From Burkholderia sp. S171 (GTDB lineage: Bacteria; Pseudomonadota; Gammaproteobacteria; Burkholderiales; Burkholderiaceae), in assembly GCF_009766085.1 (NCBI RefSeq), contig NZ_LMUF01000015.1, forward strand, positions 92,809-156,808: a DNA stretch of 64,000 bases, written 5' to 3'. Positions 17,088-24,029 of this stretch are shown here, piece by piece. The notes beneath the pieces were generated by a model. The model worked only from the letters and a program-made list of their open reading frames with translations, did not search any database and was not told the DNA's origin. The position numbers were made by a program, and so were the translations under genes. The number at the start of each line of letters is the position of its first letter. Within the stretch, counting starts at the first letter, position 1.

Positions 17088-17381
17088 CTAAGCAATTTCG
17101 AGCGCATAGCTAGCCCAATCAACGAATTGGAGTACGTACACTCTGCACTGCAAACCGGCACGCAGTCCCGCTTGCGCGGCTCTCGTGGCGCGGTCTCGAA
17201 CTTGCTGCGTCGCTTCCGCGCTTACGTGGACATACTCGGCTGGAGGCAAGTGATATCGACTACCGTTTGCTGCGACGATGGCGGTAGCAAACCCTTGTGC
17301 TCGCATTCGGGCATGCAGTCGTTCATAGTCGTTGCCATCTGCACGATGAAGCAGTTCAATGCGTACATTAAACATGGACAT
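17088..17381 (-). CDS. DUF2622 (GhoS-like) small protein
   Basis: The 97-residue product starts MSMFNVRIELLHRADGNDYERLHARMRAQGF, followed by a predicted strand with YHLPPAEYVHVSAEATQQVRDRATRAAQ. This is the ferredoxin-like DUF2622 pattern, related to GhoS, the antitoxin endoribonuclease of the type V GhoT/GhoS system, which cleaves toxin mRNA. No GhoT-like membrane peptide was found beside it. It is read away from a strong promoter and putative small RNA at 17412-17537, which makes an RNA target in that region imaginable. Role is inferred from family only. Confidence 0.65.
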   Translation of the reverse strand: MSMFNVRIELLHRADGNDYERLHARMRAQGFATAIVAANGSRYHLPPAEYVHVSAEATQQVRDRATRAAQAGLRAGLQCRVYVLQFVDWASYALEIA

Positions 17382-17411
17382 AGTTGTTACCCTATGAAGC
17401 GTCCAGGCGCG

Positions 17412-17439
17412 TTGACACTACCTTTTGGATAGTTATACT
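17412..17439 (+). promoter_or_regulatory. Near-consensus sigma-70 promoter
   Basis: TTGACA at 17412-17417 and TATACT at 17434-17439 with a 16-bp spacer. It points right, away from the DUF2622 gene. The expected start of transcription is near 17446. It is the best sigma-70 match noticed in the island. Confidence 0.75.
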
Positions 17440-17445
17440 TGCGCC

Positions 17446-17537
17446 CGTACAGTTGGAAACCGGCCGCTTTTCACTTGGCAGAGAGGGCAGCCGGAGATGC
17501 AAATAGAGGCTGCACCTTTTACGGTGTGGCCTTTTTC
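17446..17537 (+). ncRNA. Putative ~90-nt small RNA of the island
   Basis: The strong promoter at 17412-17439 is followed after about 95 bp by a terminator-like hairpin: GGCTGCACC (17508-17516) pairs with GGTGTGGCC (17523-17531) with two G-U pairs around TTTTAC, then five T. A second hairpin within the transcript can form between CCGGC near 17460 and GCCGG near 17490. No open frame with a ribosome site fits. It lies between the DUF2622 gene and the first ribbon-helix-helix gene, so it could be a regulatory or antitoxin RNA, or simply a leader ending in an attenuator. Confidence 0.45.
17508..17535 (+). terminator. Hairpin and T-tract ending the putative small RNA
   Basis: Nine-pair stem with two wobble pairs, 6-base loop, five T. 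About 200 bp before the next gene, so it could act as an attenuator for that gene. Confidence 0.6.
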
Positions 17538-17733
17538 ATTGCAGGTAAACATTACCATCAATTCAATGGTCTAACGAAGCCGGAACACAAAATCTGGTGT
17601 GCGAAAACGTTTAGAGTGCTACAGGTTGTATCCATGCATACTCTGTCGATCTTGGGACATGGTTTTACCGAATAGGGATCGCGTCCTGCGTAGTGTGTGT
17701 GATAGCATGATGCAATACGCTTAGGAGCTATCT

Positions 17734-18123
17734 GTGAAATACGATCCCGATTCCAATGTCCGTAGCCAGCGAGAGAACATGCAGGCGTTCCAACTAAGGC
17801 TCCCAAAGGAGACTATTAAGGACCTGCAAATACTTCGCGTGTTCGCTGGCGTCAAGGTTTCCGAGGAGCTTAGGGACCTAATCGTAGGATACGTCGAGAC
17901 TAAGCGTCCGCTAATTAAGCAGGCTGCAGCAGATTCACTCGGCGCTCCCACCGAGCTAACTACGGAAGAGCAGGTTCTTGCTGCGAACGCATTAGCTAAG
18001 CGTGGGGAAGTCGATCTGTATCACGTGGTGCCTGTGCTTAACATGACGAAAAACGCGGATGGGACGGTAACGCGGAGCGAGCCAGCGGACAAGACACCAA
18101 GGCCTGCAGCCAAGCGGAAATGA
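17734..18123 (+). CDS. Ribbon-helix-helix type small protein (RHH-1)
   Basis: The GTG start at 17734 is preceded by TAGGAG at ideal spacing. The 129-residue product has a predicted beta strand and two helices (QAFQLRLPKETIKDLQILRV, FAGVKVSEELRDLIVGYVE) that fit a ribbon-helix-helix DNA-binding fold, then a helical linker and a basic C-terminus (KTPRPAAKRK). In phages and islands such proteins act as repressors or antitoxins. No toxin is obvious beside it. It precedes the structured region at 18124-18528 and could regulate the phage-type genes downstream. Confidence 0.55.
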   Translation: MKYDPDSNVRSQRENMQAFQLRLPKETIKDLQILRVFAGVKVSEELRDLIVGYVETKRPLIKQAAADSLGAPTELTTEEQVLAANALAKRGEVDLYHVVPVLNMTKNADGTVTRSEPADKTPRPAAKRK

Positions 18124-18196
18124 AACAGTACGCCAAAGAATGAAAATACAGCTTGCGTAGTGGTTTTAAGCGCAGTACATTCTGTCCAGTGGTAAG

Positions 18197-18229
18197 AAAG
18201 GGCGGTAGATGCAGAAGTCTCCGCCCTTT
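18197..18229 (+). terminator. Hairpin after RHH-1
   Basis: AAAGGGCGG pairs perfectly with CCGCCCTTT over a 15-base loop; the 3' arm ends TTTAAAT. A plausible terminator for the RHH-1 gene about 75 bp upstream. Confidence 0.5.
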
Positions 18230-18318
18230 AAATGGTGTCTACGTAGTGGTTTTAAAACACTATCGTAGCGAAACAGCCTCAGGTAGTCGGACACAGCGCT
18301 CCGGTCTACAGTAGCAAA

Positions 18319-18330
18319 GCTCTTTAACAA
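18319..18330 (+). promoter_or_regulatory. boxA-like antitermination element
   Basis: GCTCTTTAACAA is close to the rrn boxA consensus TGCTCTTTAACA recognised by NusB/NusE. It lies about 200 bp upstream of the first gene of the plus-strand phage-type operon and between two hairpins. Similarity in a 12-base motif can be chance. Confidence 0.4.
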
Positions 18331-18528
18331 CCCAGTGCGTAGGCCTCCAGCAGCAACGGACCCGCCTACCGGCCTTAATCAGGTCGTGACGTAGTGAGCG
18401 GTAGCGACGGCGGAGGATAAGGCCTCCTCGTTGCATTCCGGATAGCAGCTACGAAAGGATTACCAAGGCGCATTCCTACGAGTGTTCCTTGGTAGCGCAT
18501 GGAGCAACAACTAACTAGGAAATGAAAA

Positions 18529-18828
18529 ATGAAACGAGTTCTGCATGTAACGCTTGCCCGTAACGATAACAAGCCTGATAACAAAATTCTGGCTATGTTC
18601 GATTCGATCAAGGCTCACGGATTCCATATTACTAAGGCCGGTGCTTACATAGACGGCACGTTCTCCGCTACCTGCGAATGGCGGTGCATCGCTCCTAATC
18701 GTACCCGTGCATCTCTGCCTCCCGTCATCCTGCGTAACCGTGCTGAGGCTCTAGCTGCGTTGGCTATCGACCTTGGGCAGCACGCGGAGCGGCTAAAGTT
18801 TGGCTCAGTAGAATTGATGGCGGCATGA
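18529..18828 (+). CDS. Island hypothetical protein, 99 residues
   Basis: Not recognised. The ATG at 18529 follows an A-rich leader with AGGAAATGAAAA. The sequence has a ferredoxin-like alternation (KRVLHVTLARNDNKPDNKIL, MFDSIKAHGFHITKAGAYID, GTFSATCEWRCIAP) followed by VILRNRAEALAALAIDLGQHAERLKFG. No signal peptide or membrane segment. It is the first gene of the plus-strand operon that continues with RHH-2 and the tape measure protein, so it may be a regulator or a small virion-related protein. Confidence 0.6.
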   Translation: MKRVLHVTLARNDNKPDNKILAMFDSIKAHGFHITKAGAYIDGTFSATCEWRCIAPNRTRASLPPVILRNRAEALAALAIDLGQHAERLKFGSVELMAA

Positions 18829-18871
18829 GCAGCTTTAAATTTAACCAGTCTACCTTTAGGACTACCTATTT

Positions 18872-18940
18872 ATGACCCCCTGGACATACGGGAGCTATCC
18901 CCGCGTCTCCATACTCGGAGGCACGTGTACTGAGCACTAA
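18872..18940 (+). CDS. Possible 22-residue leader peptide before RHH-2
   Basis: ATG at 18872 opens MTPWTYGSYPRVSILGGTCT and stops with TAA at 18938-18940, 8 bases past the CTG start of RHH-2. The overlap could couple translation of RHH-2 to this peptide. No good ribosome site precedes it, so it may be chance. Confidence 0.2.
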   Translation: MTPWTYGSYPRVSILGGTCTEH

Positions 18941-19112
18941 AGTTAGTCCGGACTTGCACAAGCGGATTCGGACTTTCGCAGTAGAAGTAGACGCCACGGT
19001 ATCCGCCGTGATTAAAACCGCTGTATCGCAGTACCTTACCTCACAGGGGCACAAAATGAAGATTGGCAGAATCACGAGTAAGCTCACGCACGCTAGCCTT
19101 GAGGCTCACTGA
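18930..19112 (+). CDS. Ribbon-helix-helix type small protein with CTG start (RHH-2)
   Basis: The frame is closed upstream by a stop and has no ATG, GTG or TTG before its conserved part, but a CTG at 18930 lies 8 bases after GGAGG (18917-18921). The predicted 60 residues read STKVSPDLHKRIRTFAVEVD then ATVSAVIKTAVSQYLTSQ, which fits a CopG/Arc-type ribbon-helix-helix, with a basic tail (KMKIGRITSKL). It ends exactly one base before the TTG start of the tape measure gene, a spacing typical of coupled genes. It could be an autoregulator of this operon. Confidence 0.5.
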   Translation: MSTKVSPDLHKRIRTFAVEVDATVSAVIKTAVSQYLTSQGHKMKIGRITSKLTHASLEAH

Positions 19113-21899
19113 TTGAGCACGTCGAACAACAACAGCACTATCGTAGTTTCGGTAGATGCTACTGGGTTTGAAGCTGGCGTTAATAAGATCAAAGCAGGGT
19201 CGGCTACTGTTAGCGCGGCACAAGCGCAAATGGCCCAGCGTGTCCAGCTTGTAGACGCAGCGATGAAGGAAGCTGCTGCGAACGGGTTTGAGTTGAACGC
19301 ACGGGCAGCTAATAAGCTTGCTGCGGAATATCAACGGTTAGCGGCAACGGTAGGCAAAACCCAAGCGGAAATCCTTGCCCAGCGTGCAGCAGCTACCGGG
19401 GTCTCCAGCACGTTCGCTAGCATGCAGGCGCAGATTGCCTCAGCATCCACTGAGACTCACGGTTTTAGCCTCGCCACGGGCGCAGCACGGCGGGAGCTTG
19501 CGGTGCTAGCTCACGAGGCCGGTACGGGCAACTGGTCCCGGTTTGGTGGCTCGCTAGGCGTGCTCGCGGAGCGTACAGGCGCTATCAACTTGCTTTTCAG
19601 TGCCACGGGTGCATCCCTGATCGCTGCTGCGGCTGGCATCGCTGCAGTCATTTACGAGATTGCCAAGGGTGCGGAATCATTCAACGCGCTCACCAAGGCA
19701 TCCGGCGCTACCAACGATTACATCGGGATGACTAGCGGACAGCTTAAACAGATGGCTGTGGATTTAGCTGGCATGGGCGGTAGCATCACTGACGCCTCGG
19801 CCACGCTCACCGCACTTATCAGTTCCGGCAGAGTATCCGGAGACACGCTGTTAGAAGCGGGACGGGCTGCGCAGGCCTTCGCACAGCAAACGGGCTTGGC
19901 TGCGGATAAAGCTGCTGAGGCTATGATCGCGTTCGCAGCGAACCCATCTAAAGCGCTGCAGGAATTGCAGGAGCATTACCACGAGTTTAGTGCTGCCCAG
20001 GTCAATGTGATCGAAGGGTACATTAAAGAGGGTAATGTAGCTGCTGCCACCGCTGCGGCTTACGCGGACATCGCTGCGCATCATAAGGAGATGACTTCCG
20101 CAGTGCTCGCAGATATGGGCTTGATTGTAGGCTCGTATGAGGGATGGAAGATCAAACTTGAGTCCGTTGCTAACTGGCTTGGGAATATCGGCCGTGCGAG
20201 TACGCAGGCTGAGAATTACGCCAGCGCAGTAGCTGCTGCTGCGAAGGCACAGGAAAATTATAATCAAGCTGCGATGATGCCATTCGGTAACACGGCATCG
20301 GCGAAGGCGGGGCTTGATGCAGCAAATGCACAGCTTGCCGTTCAGAAGAAACTACAGGATGCGGCTACGGCTGCAGCAGCAGCGGATAAGAAACGTGCAG
20401 CAGGCGGGGATGCTCAGGTTAGGCTCAATAGCTACCTTAACGACACTACGGGCGCAGGGCCTGCGGCTGAGCAAAAGGGCAAGCTCGACAAGGAAGCCCA
20501 AAAGTTTGCGGAGGATACGAAGGATGTCGATACTGCATCTGCTGGCTATCAAGCTGCGCTTAAGCTGCACTATGAACGAGTCGCTGAGATCAACGCACAG
20601 TATGCGAAAAAGACGCGCGTCAAGTCTCCCAACGAGGACGGCATCAATGCTGCGATAAAAGCCCTCAATGCACAGACCGATCAACTCAAGGCCGTCTATC
20701 AACAGCAGAACGATGCAGCTAAGGCATCCTACGCCACGGGTGCGATTGATGCACAAACGTTCATTGCGCTGCAGCTTCAATATCAGGAGCAGGAGTTAGC
20801 TGGTGAAGCAGCCATCGCGCAGAAGCAAGCGGACATTGCTAAGGGTAAGAAGCAAACTGTAGCCATGACGGAATATCTCAATACCGTAAAGAAGATTTAT
20901 GGTGAGATGGACTCTGCAGCTTCTAAGGCCGCTGAGGGAATTATTGCAGCGAACCAGAAGCAGGCCGATGCTATTGCTAAGTTTTCGACTGAGCAGAATA
21001 GCAAGACTAAAACGCAGCAGCAGGGCTACGACGACTTCAACGCAACTCAAGGCATGACTTCCGATGATGCAGCTAAAGCTAACGCCAAGCTCGCTATTGT
21101 CCGCGATTACTACAAAACGCTGGAAAATCTTGAGGCCAATCATAACGCTAATCAAATTACCCTTGGTGTGTATGACTCGGATAAGCAGGCAGCAGCTACG
21201 GCCTATACGGATCAGCTTCAGCAGTTGCAGCAACAGCAGGATAAGCAGCTTGCCGTGCAAAATGATTATTACACGCAAGTCAAAAATGCAATGACCGCTT
21301 CCACGGGTAACGCGCAGACCAACGCGCAGCTTATGGGGTCTGCGTTTAGCTCTGCTTACTCTACGATGTCCTCGCAGCTTGAAACATTTATCACTACGGG
21401 TAAAGGTAGCTGGGCGAGCTTCACGGAATCCATCATTGCGGACTTCGCCAAGATTGCACTTAAGGCAGCGGAACAGCAGATATTCACATCGGCTATTTCC
21501 ATGTTCTCAGGTGGTGGTGCGGTGCATGCTGCTACGGGTGGTGCAATCACTGGTGCAGGCAGCGGCACAAGCGACTCAATCCCCGCGATGCTTTCTAACG
21601 GCGAGTACGTTATCAATGCAGCTTCTACTAAGAAATACGGAAGCCTGCTGGACTCAATAAATAGCGGGACCATGAGCCACTACGCTACGGGCGGTGCTGT
21701 GGGTTCTGTATCGCCAAGCTCTAGCAGCGGATCGGGCAGCAACATCTCACTATCGCTCGGTGCTGGTAACCAGGGCTTAACTATGGCTGATCTTCAGGCA
21801 ATCGCTCCGCATATACAGACACTCGTAGATAAACGTATGGCTCAAAAAATGGGTGGACAGGGGGGCTATAGCGACATGATTCGACAAGGGAAAATCTAA
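19113..21899 (+). CDS. Phage tail tape measure protein
   Basis: A complete 928-residue protein that would set tail length and be ejected through the tail at infection. The TTG start directly follows the RHH-2 stop and has GAGG eight bases upstream. The N-terminal part resembles prophage tail-length domains (VDATGFEAGVNKIKAGSATV), followed by a hydrophobic region (INLLFSATGASLIAAAAGIAAVIYEIA), long Ala/Gln-rich helices (about 380-770), and a lambda-family C-terminus with GSWASFTESIIADFAKIALK and GGAITGAGSGTSDSIPAMLS, NGEYVINAASTKKYG. No premature stop or frameshift. Its stop overlaps the next start (TAATG). Surrounding tail and head genes of a normal phage are missing. Codon use differs from the chromosome. 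Confidence 0.88.
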   Translation: MSTSNNNSTIVVSVDATGFEAGVNKIKAGSATVSAAQAQMAQRVQLVDAAMKEAAANGFELNARAANKLAAEYQRLAATVGKTQAEILAQRAAATGVSSTFASMQAQIASASTETHGFSLATGAARRELAVLAHEAGTGNWSRFGGSLGVLAERTGAINLLFSATGASLIAAAAGIAAVIYEIAKGAESFNALTKASGATNDYIGMTSGQLKQMAVDLAGMGGSITDASATLTALISSGRVSGDTLLEAGRAAQAFAQQTGLAADKAAEAMIAFAANPSKALQELQEHYHEFSAAQVNVIEGYIKEGNVAAATAAAYADIAAHHKEMTSAVLADMGLIVGSYEGWKIKLESVANWLGNIGRASTQAENYASAVAAAAKAQENYNQAAMMPFGNTASAKAGLDAANAQLAVQKKLQDAATAAAAADKKRAAGGDAQVRLNSYLNDTTGAGPAAEQKGKLDKEAQKFAEDTKDVDTASAGYQAALKLHYERVAEINAQYAKKTRVKSPNEDGINAAIKALNAQTDQLKAVYQQQNDAAKASYATGAIDAQTFIALQLQYQEQELAGEAAIAQKQADIAKGKKQTVAMTEYLNTVKKIYGEMDSAASKAAEGIIAANQKQADAIAKFSTEQNSKTKTQQQGYDDFNATQGMTSDDAAKANAKLAIVRDYYKTLENLEANHNANQITLGVYDSDKQAAATAYTDQLQQLQQQQDKQLAVQNDYYTQVKNAMTASTGNAQTNAQLMGSAFSSAYSTMSSQLETFITTGKGSWASFTESIIADFAKIALKAAEQQIFTSAISMFSGGGAVHAATGGAITGAGSGTSDSIPAMLSNGEYVINAASTKKYGSLLDSINSGTMSHYATGGAVGSVSPSSSSGSGSNISLSLGAGNQGLTMADLQAIAPHIQTLVDKRMAQKMGGQGGYSDMIRQGKI

Positions 21900-22204
21900 T
21901 GGGTGCTGGTCTCCAATGCTGGGACAGTAGTGGTAATTTGACAGTAGACATTACTAGTAGGCTCGCCCGAGTCGCGGGTTCCATACCCATAGACCCTACG
22001 CTGCCCACTCGTTCTATAGTAATTCCCTCTGGCGGTTCTGCGTTCTACAACTTCCAGCCTACCTTCGTTTGGGGGTTCATCAATATGGATGTATCCCGGC
22101 CTATTTTCACTCTTACAGGTAATACCCTGTCGTGGGCTTGGTCCGTTGGCGCTGGAACAAACAACAAACAAATTACCGGGACTTTGTTCTACGGTATTTA
22201 CTAG
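21899..22204 (+). CDS. Small phage tail-type protein, paralogue A
   Basis: A 101-residue protein whose ATG overlaps the tape measure stop. It begins MGAGLQCWDSSGNLTVDITSRLARVAGS, a pattern of small beta-rich proteins found beside phage tail tip and fibre genes, and ends with FVWGFINMDVSRPIFTLTGN and TNNKQITGTLFYGIY. It is closely similar to the next gene, including the WGFINMDVSRP block. Exact role unknown; a tail or fibre attachment role is inference from position and pattern. Confidence 0.6.
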   Translation: MGAGLQCWDSSGNLTVDITSRLARVAGSIPIDPTLPTRSIVIPSGGSAFYNFQPTFVWGFINMDVSRPIFTLTGNTLSWAWSVGAGTNNKQITGTLFYGIY

Positions 22205-22247
22205 TGAGGGATATAGCTATGAACTACTCAAATATGGGACGGGTCTA

Positions 22248-22562
22248 GTGTCTACATATGGCCTCCGTGTATGGAGTGCATCAGGTAATTTAATCTGTGA
22301 TGTCTCGTCTAGGTTAGGTCGCTTCGTCGGGTCTTACACGATAGATACCACACAGGCTAGCGGGTCACTAACGGATGCTGGCCTCCTGCATGGAGATGTC
22401 TGGTATCAGTTCCAGCCCACGCAAATTTGGGGGTTCATTAACATGGACGTTAGTAGACCGGTATTCGCGGTATCCGGCGATACGATTTCGTGGGCATACT
22501 CTGCAGCAAACGGAACTAACAATATGCGAATTCCAGGGACCGTGTTCTACGGCGTTAAGTAG
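22248..22562 (+). CDS. Small phage tail-type protein, paralogue B
   Basis: The GTG at 22248 was chosen because it aligns the product (STYGLRVWSASGNLICDVSS RLGRFVGSYTID) with paralogue A and has GGGACGGG a few bases upstream; the frame is open further left but without a suitable start near this point. It shares QIWGFINMDVSRPVFAVSGD and the C-terminal TNNMRIPGTVFYGVK with paralogue A. The two arose by tandem duplication, with divergence mainly in the middle loop. Confidence 0.6.
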   Translation: MSTYGLRVWSASGNLICDVSSRLGRFVGSYTIDTTQASGSLTDAGLLHGDVWYQFQPTQIWGFINMDVSRPVFAVSGDTISWAYSAANGTNNMRIPGTVFYGVK

Positions 22563-22732
22563 GATTTATCTTAGGCTGCTCGCCGCCGATCACTGAGCAT
22601 GCCGATAGCAGTATCCGATCATGTAAGCCTGTTCTCCGCTGATCCCCGAACCTGCTGATAGCAATACCGATCACGCTGTAGCCGTGGAATTCTCCTCGTC
22701 CAGCAAAACATTACATAGGAATACTTATAACT

Positions 22733-23026
22733 ATGGCATCAACTATCATTCGCAAGGCTATCGTCAATGCAATTTTCAACTGGTCAGACGACATCGGTTT
22801 GAAGCTTCCTCAAGAGGCGGCTGCTTACGCTACCAAGCGCTTTGGATCAACGTCAGAGATCACTAAGGCGCTTGTTAATCCTGTCGGGGTGGGTACTCTC
22901 ACGGACGGGCACAGTGCATTGGTAAACGAAACGCTGGTACGTGACGAGTTTGTACAGGCTGTGTTTTCCGGGTCGATCCTTGGCAAGCTGCAAGGTCTCA
23001 TTGAAGTGCCTGCACTTACCCGAATA
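22733..23026 (+). pseudogene. Truncated phage major capsid-like gene (N-terminal fragment)
   Basis: The ATG at 22733 opens about 98 residues that look like the start of an HK97-type capsid protein: STIIRKAIVNAIFNWSDDIG, TLTDGHSALVNETLVRDEF and AVFSGSILGKLQGLIEVPAL. After LTRI at about 23025 the frame runs without homology into integrase DNA in another frame and stops at 23152. The rest of the capsid gene is gone. The family call rests on the LVRDEF-VLGKLQ-VPALTRI pattern and is moderate. The 170 bp before it contain two imperfect copies of a gctgatagca..ccgatca motif and no gene. Confidence 0.5.
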
Positions 23027-23841
23027 AAAAGGGAGCACGACCCGAAAAGCTGCGTATTGCGGCATTCCTGCGTAACTTCCCGTTGCTGGCTGATAAGAAA
23101 CTTGCAGATGTTAAGACGCCTGATATCGCAGCTTGGCGAGACGCGCGATTAGCTGGCTTCTACGGCCCTGACGGGCAGAGCGTGGCTCGCGTGTCCGCTG
23201 CATCCGTTCTACGGGATATCGCTTGGCTCAGCCATGCCTTTACAGTAGCGAAAAACGAATGGCATTGGATCGCGCACAAGCCCTTGGACGGCTTCAAACT
23301 GCCTCCGGCACCTGTTCCGCGAGACCGGCGCGTGCTGCCTTGTGAGGTCCGCTTAATCGTCCGTAGGCTTGGCTACGTGACTGGCGTAGCTCCGCAGACA
23401 AAGCAGCAAGCTGTAGCGTTAGCGTTCCTTGTCGGCCTGCGGTCTGGAATGCGAGCAGGGGAGATTCTGAGCCTGGGCAGGGCTAACCTAGACTTGAACA
23501 AGCGTATAGCGACGGTGGCGCACAAGACCCAGCACTTAACGGGGAGGCCACGGATTGTCCCGCTCACGAGGAAGTCCGCACGGCTGCTCCGACCGGTAGC
23601 GCACAAGGAAAAGTGTTTCGAGGTGTCGTCTGCGTCGCTGGACGCGCTTTTTAGAAAGGCGCGGGACCAAATGCTTATCAAGGGGCTGCACTTCCATGAT
23701 TCACGGGCAGAGGCACTGACGCGGCTTTCCCGGAAGGTAGACGTTATGACGCTGGCTAAGATCAGCGGTCACAAGGATTTGTCCATCCTGCAGAACACGT
23801 ACTACCGGGAGTCGGCGGAGGACATTGCAGCGCGGATTTAA
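23005..23841 (+). pseudogene. Tyrosine integrase, N-terminally truncated
   Basis: From about 23027 this frame reads NKKGARPEKLRIAAFLRNF, PDIAAWRDARLAG and ASVLRDIAWLSHAFTVAKNE, part of the core-binding domain of phage integrases. The catalytic domain is complete: Arg in GLRSGMRAGEILSL, the HxxR box in LHFHDSRAEALTRL, His in ISGHKDL and a Tyr in QNTYYRESAEDIAARI. The arm-binding N-terminus and an ATG are missing; the first usable start is a TTG at 23083. A stop closes the frame just upstream of 23005. The gene sits beside the tRNA-Leu attachment site, as expected for the integrase that made the insertion. The truncation and fusion to capsid DNA make normal function unlikely, though the catalytic half might still be expressed. 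Confidence 0.8.
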
Positions 23842-23960
23842 CCGTGTGCAATGGCGTGTGCAGAGTGTGAGCACTTAGCAGTGCGAGGATCGACACACAG
23901 CGCATATCGATGCACTGAGGCAGTAGCTTGGAAGCCTTGTCCAGCATGGGATTGAGACTG

Positions 23961-23992
23961 AAAAGCCCGTGCCTGTTGACTTAGGCACGGGC
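23961..23992 (+). terminator. Intrinsic terminator after the integrase
   Basis: AAGCCCGTGCCT pairs perfectly with AGGCACGGGCTT over a short loop (GTTGACTT). It lies between the integrase fragment and the tRNA-Leu gene and separates the island transcript from the converging tRNA. Confidence 0.75.
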
Positions 23993-24008
23993 TTATGCAG
24001 GGTGCTGT

Positions 24009-24029
24009 TTGGTGCGTGAGGTCGGACTC
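24009..24029 (-). repeat. Right attachment-site repeat (attR) within tRNA-Leu
   Basis: The 3' end of tRNA-Leu including CCA and part of the T arm; identical to 14747-14767. Integration here reconstitutes a complete tRNA gene. Confidence 0.88.

Larger units (their letters stand above)
18124..18528 (+). other. Structured non-coding region with direct repeats, hairpins and a boxA-like element
   Basis: No credible gene. A 14-bp direct repeat (cgtagtggttttaa) occurs at 18156-18169 and 18242-18255. Between the copies is a perfect 9-bp stem (18197-18205 with 18221-18229). GCTCTTTAACAA at 18319-18330 matches the boxA antitermination element of rrn and lambdoid operons. A GGAGG/CCTCC hairpin lies near 18412-18427, and an 8-bp stem pairs 18461-18468 with 18487-18494 just before the next gene. 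It could be a leader controlling the phage-type operon or a cis site for packaging or replication. Confidence 0.6.
14747..24029. mobile_element. tRNA-Leu integrated island with phage and defence genes
   Basis: The bounds are the 21-bp direct repeats. Inside, GC content and codon use are lower and different from the flanks. A tyrosine integrase lies next to the tRNA, and the cargo is AbiJ-like, DUF2971 and DUF2622 genes on the minus strand and phage-type genes on the plus strand. No replication, packaging, lysis or portal genes were found, and the integrase lacks its N-terminus, so the element cannot be a complete prophage. It may be a reduced prophage kept for its cargo or a satellite. Confidence 0.85.

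Noticed and set aside
17439..17675. 78-codon open frame on the plus strand in the island
   Set aside because: It begins inside the -10 box of the promoter at 17412-17439, crosses the terminator-like hairpin and has no ribosome site or recognisable domain.
18156..18255. Two-copy direct repeat considered as a minimal CRISPR or iteron array
   Set aside because: Only two 14-bp copies with a hairpin between them; no further units and no replication protein gene in the island.
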